A model generated the notes under the pieces. That model searched no databases. It saw only the letters and a program-made list of their open reading frames with translations, and was not told the DNA's origin. DNA of 33,936 bases, from contig JAHAWU010000012.1 in the NCBI GenBank assembly GCA_018383815.1, forward strand, positions 1-33,936, in the 5' to 3' direction. The number at the start of each line of letters is the position of its first letter. Positions within the stretch are counted from its first letter, which is position 1. Position numbers and translations under genes: made by a program. Positions 32,615-33,936 of this stretch are shown here, piece by piece. Source of the DNA: Candidatus Jordarchaeia archaeon. GTDB taxonomy: Archaea > Asgardarchaeota > Jordiarchaeia > Jordiarchaeales > Jordiarchaeaceae.

Positions 32615-33220
32615 TCAATATTTTTCTGAACACTCTTTGGATTGTTTCACACTATCACTCAACTTCTTCAACTCTTCGCTTAACCCCGTCTCTTTCAAAA
32701 TAACTTTTAACTCCTCCATCGCCCTACTTGAAACCTCGTATTTTTCTGGCAGACCCATCTCCAGCCGCATCTCAGCCAACTCTCTCTCCGCCTTTTTAGG
32801 ATCCAGCCGGGCATAATCCCGGGGACTAATAGATAATCCACTCTCCATTAGATTTCTACCCACACTACTCAGGATTTCTAATAAATCCCGACCGTAACCC
32901 CTCTCCAAAGCCATCCTTCTCAGCCTAGAAATAATGTAAGGTATCCCTATTCTCCAAGGACACTTATTCATACAAAAGAAACATTGGAAGCAGTACCAAA
33001 CCTCCTTGCTACTTAGGACCTTTTCTTCCTCGCCCAGCGACACATCATAAATAATTTTTCTGAAATTAAAACTGGAATTTCTGGCCGCTGGACAGTCACC
33101 CACGCAAGCCCCGCAGGAGAAACAGTTCTCTATTTTTTTACTATCCAGTCCTGCTACTTTATCAAAGAATTTCCAACTCCATTTTTCTGAAGATAGGGTT
33201 ACATTTCCATCCGTCGTCAC
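32615..33220 (-). CDS. HdrC-like iron-sulfur protein
   Basis: A 201-residue protein with two [4Fe-4S] motifs, F-S-C-G-A-C-V-G-D-C-P (about residues 34-44) and Y-C-F-Q-C-F-F-C-M-N-K-C-P (about 77-89), as in heterodisulfide reductase subunit C. It has an extra helical C-terminal region of about 90 residues. The start is GTG 33220, overlapping the stop of the FwdF-like gene by four bases, and 13 bases separate it from the HdrB-like gene. Probably shuttles electrons between the polyferredoxin and the HdrB-like protein. Confidence 0.85.
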   Translation of the reverse strand: MTTDGNVTLSSEKWSWKFFDKVAGLDSKKIENCFSCGACVGDCPAARNSSFNFRKIIYDVSLGEEEKVLSSKEVWYCFQCFFCMNKCPWRIGIPYIISRLRRMALERGYGRDLLEILSSVGRNLMESGLSISPRDYARLDPKKAERELAEMRLEMGLPEKYEVSSRAMEELKVILKETGLSEELKKLSDSVKQSKECSEKY

Positions 33221-33936
33221 TGAGCTACCTCCAGTTCCTTCTTCAAGCGTTCTATGACTTTTTCTGTTTTGCCCTTCTCTGTGAGCATTCTCGTGCTCTT
33301 CTCCTTAAGAAAGTCCCTGGCCTTTTTTATACGCTGAGATAGTTTTTCCCTCATCTCCTCTGTAAGCTCTGGAACCTGCACCTCAGGGATAGTGGGTTCT
33401 TCCTCCTCTATCTTTTCAATTTTCACTATGCGTATTTTGGGCATCTTTTCGGCTTTGCCCACCAGTTTCAGAAATGTTTGTTCCCACATTCTGCTCCAGG
33501 GGGTTTCATTTGGCTTTGTGTATCGAACATCCTTTCTTATAACTTCTATGATTTTTTCTGGACAGGCATTTTGACAGGCTCCACAGAAACCACAGAAATC
33601 CTGGTTGAAGGCTATCTTGTCAAATTTCTCCTTCTCTTCCATAGTTTCAGGAATAAACCACACCTTCGAGGGACAAATGTTTAGACAGGCTTTACAGCCC
33701 ACAGGATCGCATTTCTCTGGATGGTGTAACCGGATTTCTCCCTCAAAGGCCTTTGTGACCCGTATCGCGTCCCTTGGACAAGCTGCTTTACACCAGCCAC
33801 AGGTTAAACACTTCTCCCTATCAATTTTAATTTCTCCAGACCACTCTAAATCTTTTATTTCTCTATCCACTTCAGTTTTACAATTAACTTTGATTGCTTT
33901 GTCTGGACATATTTTTTCGCAGAGCTTTTCGAAAAG
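33217..33936 (-). CDS. FwdF-like polyferredoxin (partial; 5' end beyond window)
   Basis: The frame stays open to the right edge, so the beginning is missing. The visible 239 residues show ferredoxin motifs C-E-K-I-C-P, C-L-T-C-G-W-C-K-A-A-C-P, C-D-P-V-G-C-K-A-C-L-N-I-C-P and C-G-F-C-G-A-C-Q-N-A-C-P, at least four [4Fe-4S] sites. A Lys/Glu-rich helical tail follows. The arrangement resembles the polyferredoxin subunit F of formylmethanofuran dehydrogenase. A shorter version from GTG 33870 would lose the first motif and is unlikely. Operon with the HdrC-like and HdrB-like genes suggests electron transfer between C1 and thiol/disulfide chemistry; whether it is a genuine Fwd subunit is open. Confidence 0.8.
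   Translation of the reverse strand, partial: LFEKLCEKICPDKAIKVNCKTEVDREIKDLEWSGEIKIDREKCLTCGWCKAACPRDAIRVTKAFEGEIRLHHPEKCDPVGCKACLNICPSKVWFIPETMEEKEKFDKIAFNQDFCGFCGACQNACPEKIIEVIRKDVRYTKPNETPWSRMWEQTFLKLVGKAEKMPKIRIVKIEKIEEEEPTIPEVQVPELTEEMREKLSQRIKKARDFLKEKSTRMLTEKGKTEKVIERLKKELEVAQ

Overview
This is an archaeal chromosome segment. The evidence is an XPD-type repair helicase, archaeal selenocysteine (Sec) machinery (PSTK, SepSecS, archaeal SelB), methanofuran-biosynthesis enzymes, ThiD-ThiN, TATA-like promoters and a tRNA gene that appears to carry archaeal bulge-helix-bulge introns. Many genes read best from TTG or GTG codons placed just after GGTGAT or GGAGG ribosome-binding sites. Combining C1-cofactor genes, Fwd/Hdr-like redox proteins, a fused single-chain GMP synthase and non-canonical tRNA introns suggests an uncultivated anaerobic Thermoproteota (Bathyarchaeia-like) or Asgard-side lineage. 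That placement is inference; no rRNA is present.

Layout. 1-2026: a partial unknown gene, threonine synthase and a DUF2240-like protein. 2155-5949: a methanofuran-type block (MfnF-like, unknown helical protein and MfnD-like on the minus strand, with a HisA/HisF-related gene divergent). 6074-6923: a toxin-antitoxin pair with a repeated operator. 7008-10337: HIT protein, short-chain dehydrogenase, nitronate-monooxygenase-like enzyme and iron-sulfur flavoprotein. 10408-13500: an accessory island with two identical 212-bp inverted elements resembling IS200/IS605-derived MITEs, an intact membrane protein and a broken paralogue. The two halves of that paralogue now lie on opposite strands outside and inside the element pair, so the segment between the elements has been inverted. 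13638-19035: XPD helicase, carbamate kinase, ZIP transporter, ThiD-ThiN.

19377-28653 is a selenocysteine locus: PSTK, two tandem nucleotidyltransferase paralogues, a divergent ketol-acid-reductoisomerase-like protein, SelB, SepSecS, an unknown helical protein, tRNA-Sec on the opposite strand, and an AIR-synthase-family protein (methanogenesis marker 2 type). The tRNA-Sec gene is the main discovery. It is 154 bp long, but removing a 28-nt D-loop insert and a 33-nt T-loop insert leaves a 93-nt tRNA with a 9-bp acceptor stem, 4-bp T stem, UCA anticodon, G discriminator and encoded CCA.

28716-33936: a small Cys/His protein, GMP synthase, nitroreductase, a possible winged-helix protein, and an operon of HdrB-like, HdrC-like and FwdF-like polyferredoxin genes that runs off the right edge. 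Ser-tRNA-Sec would be phosphorylated by PSTK, converted by SepSecS and delivered by SelB. No certain SelD and no selenoprotein gene was found in the window. The MfnD/MfnF and Fwd/Hdr-like genes point to methanofuran-dependent C1 metabolism.
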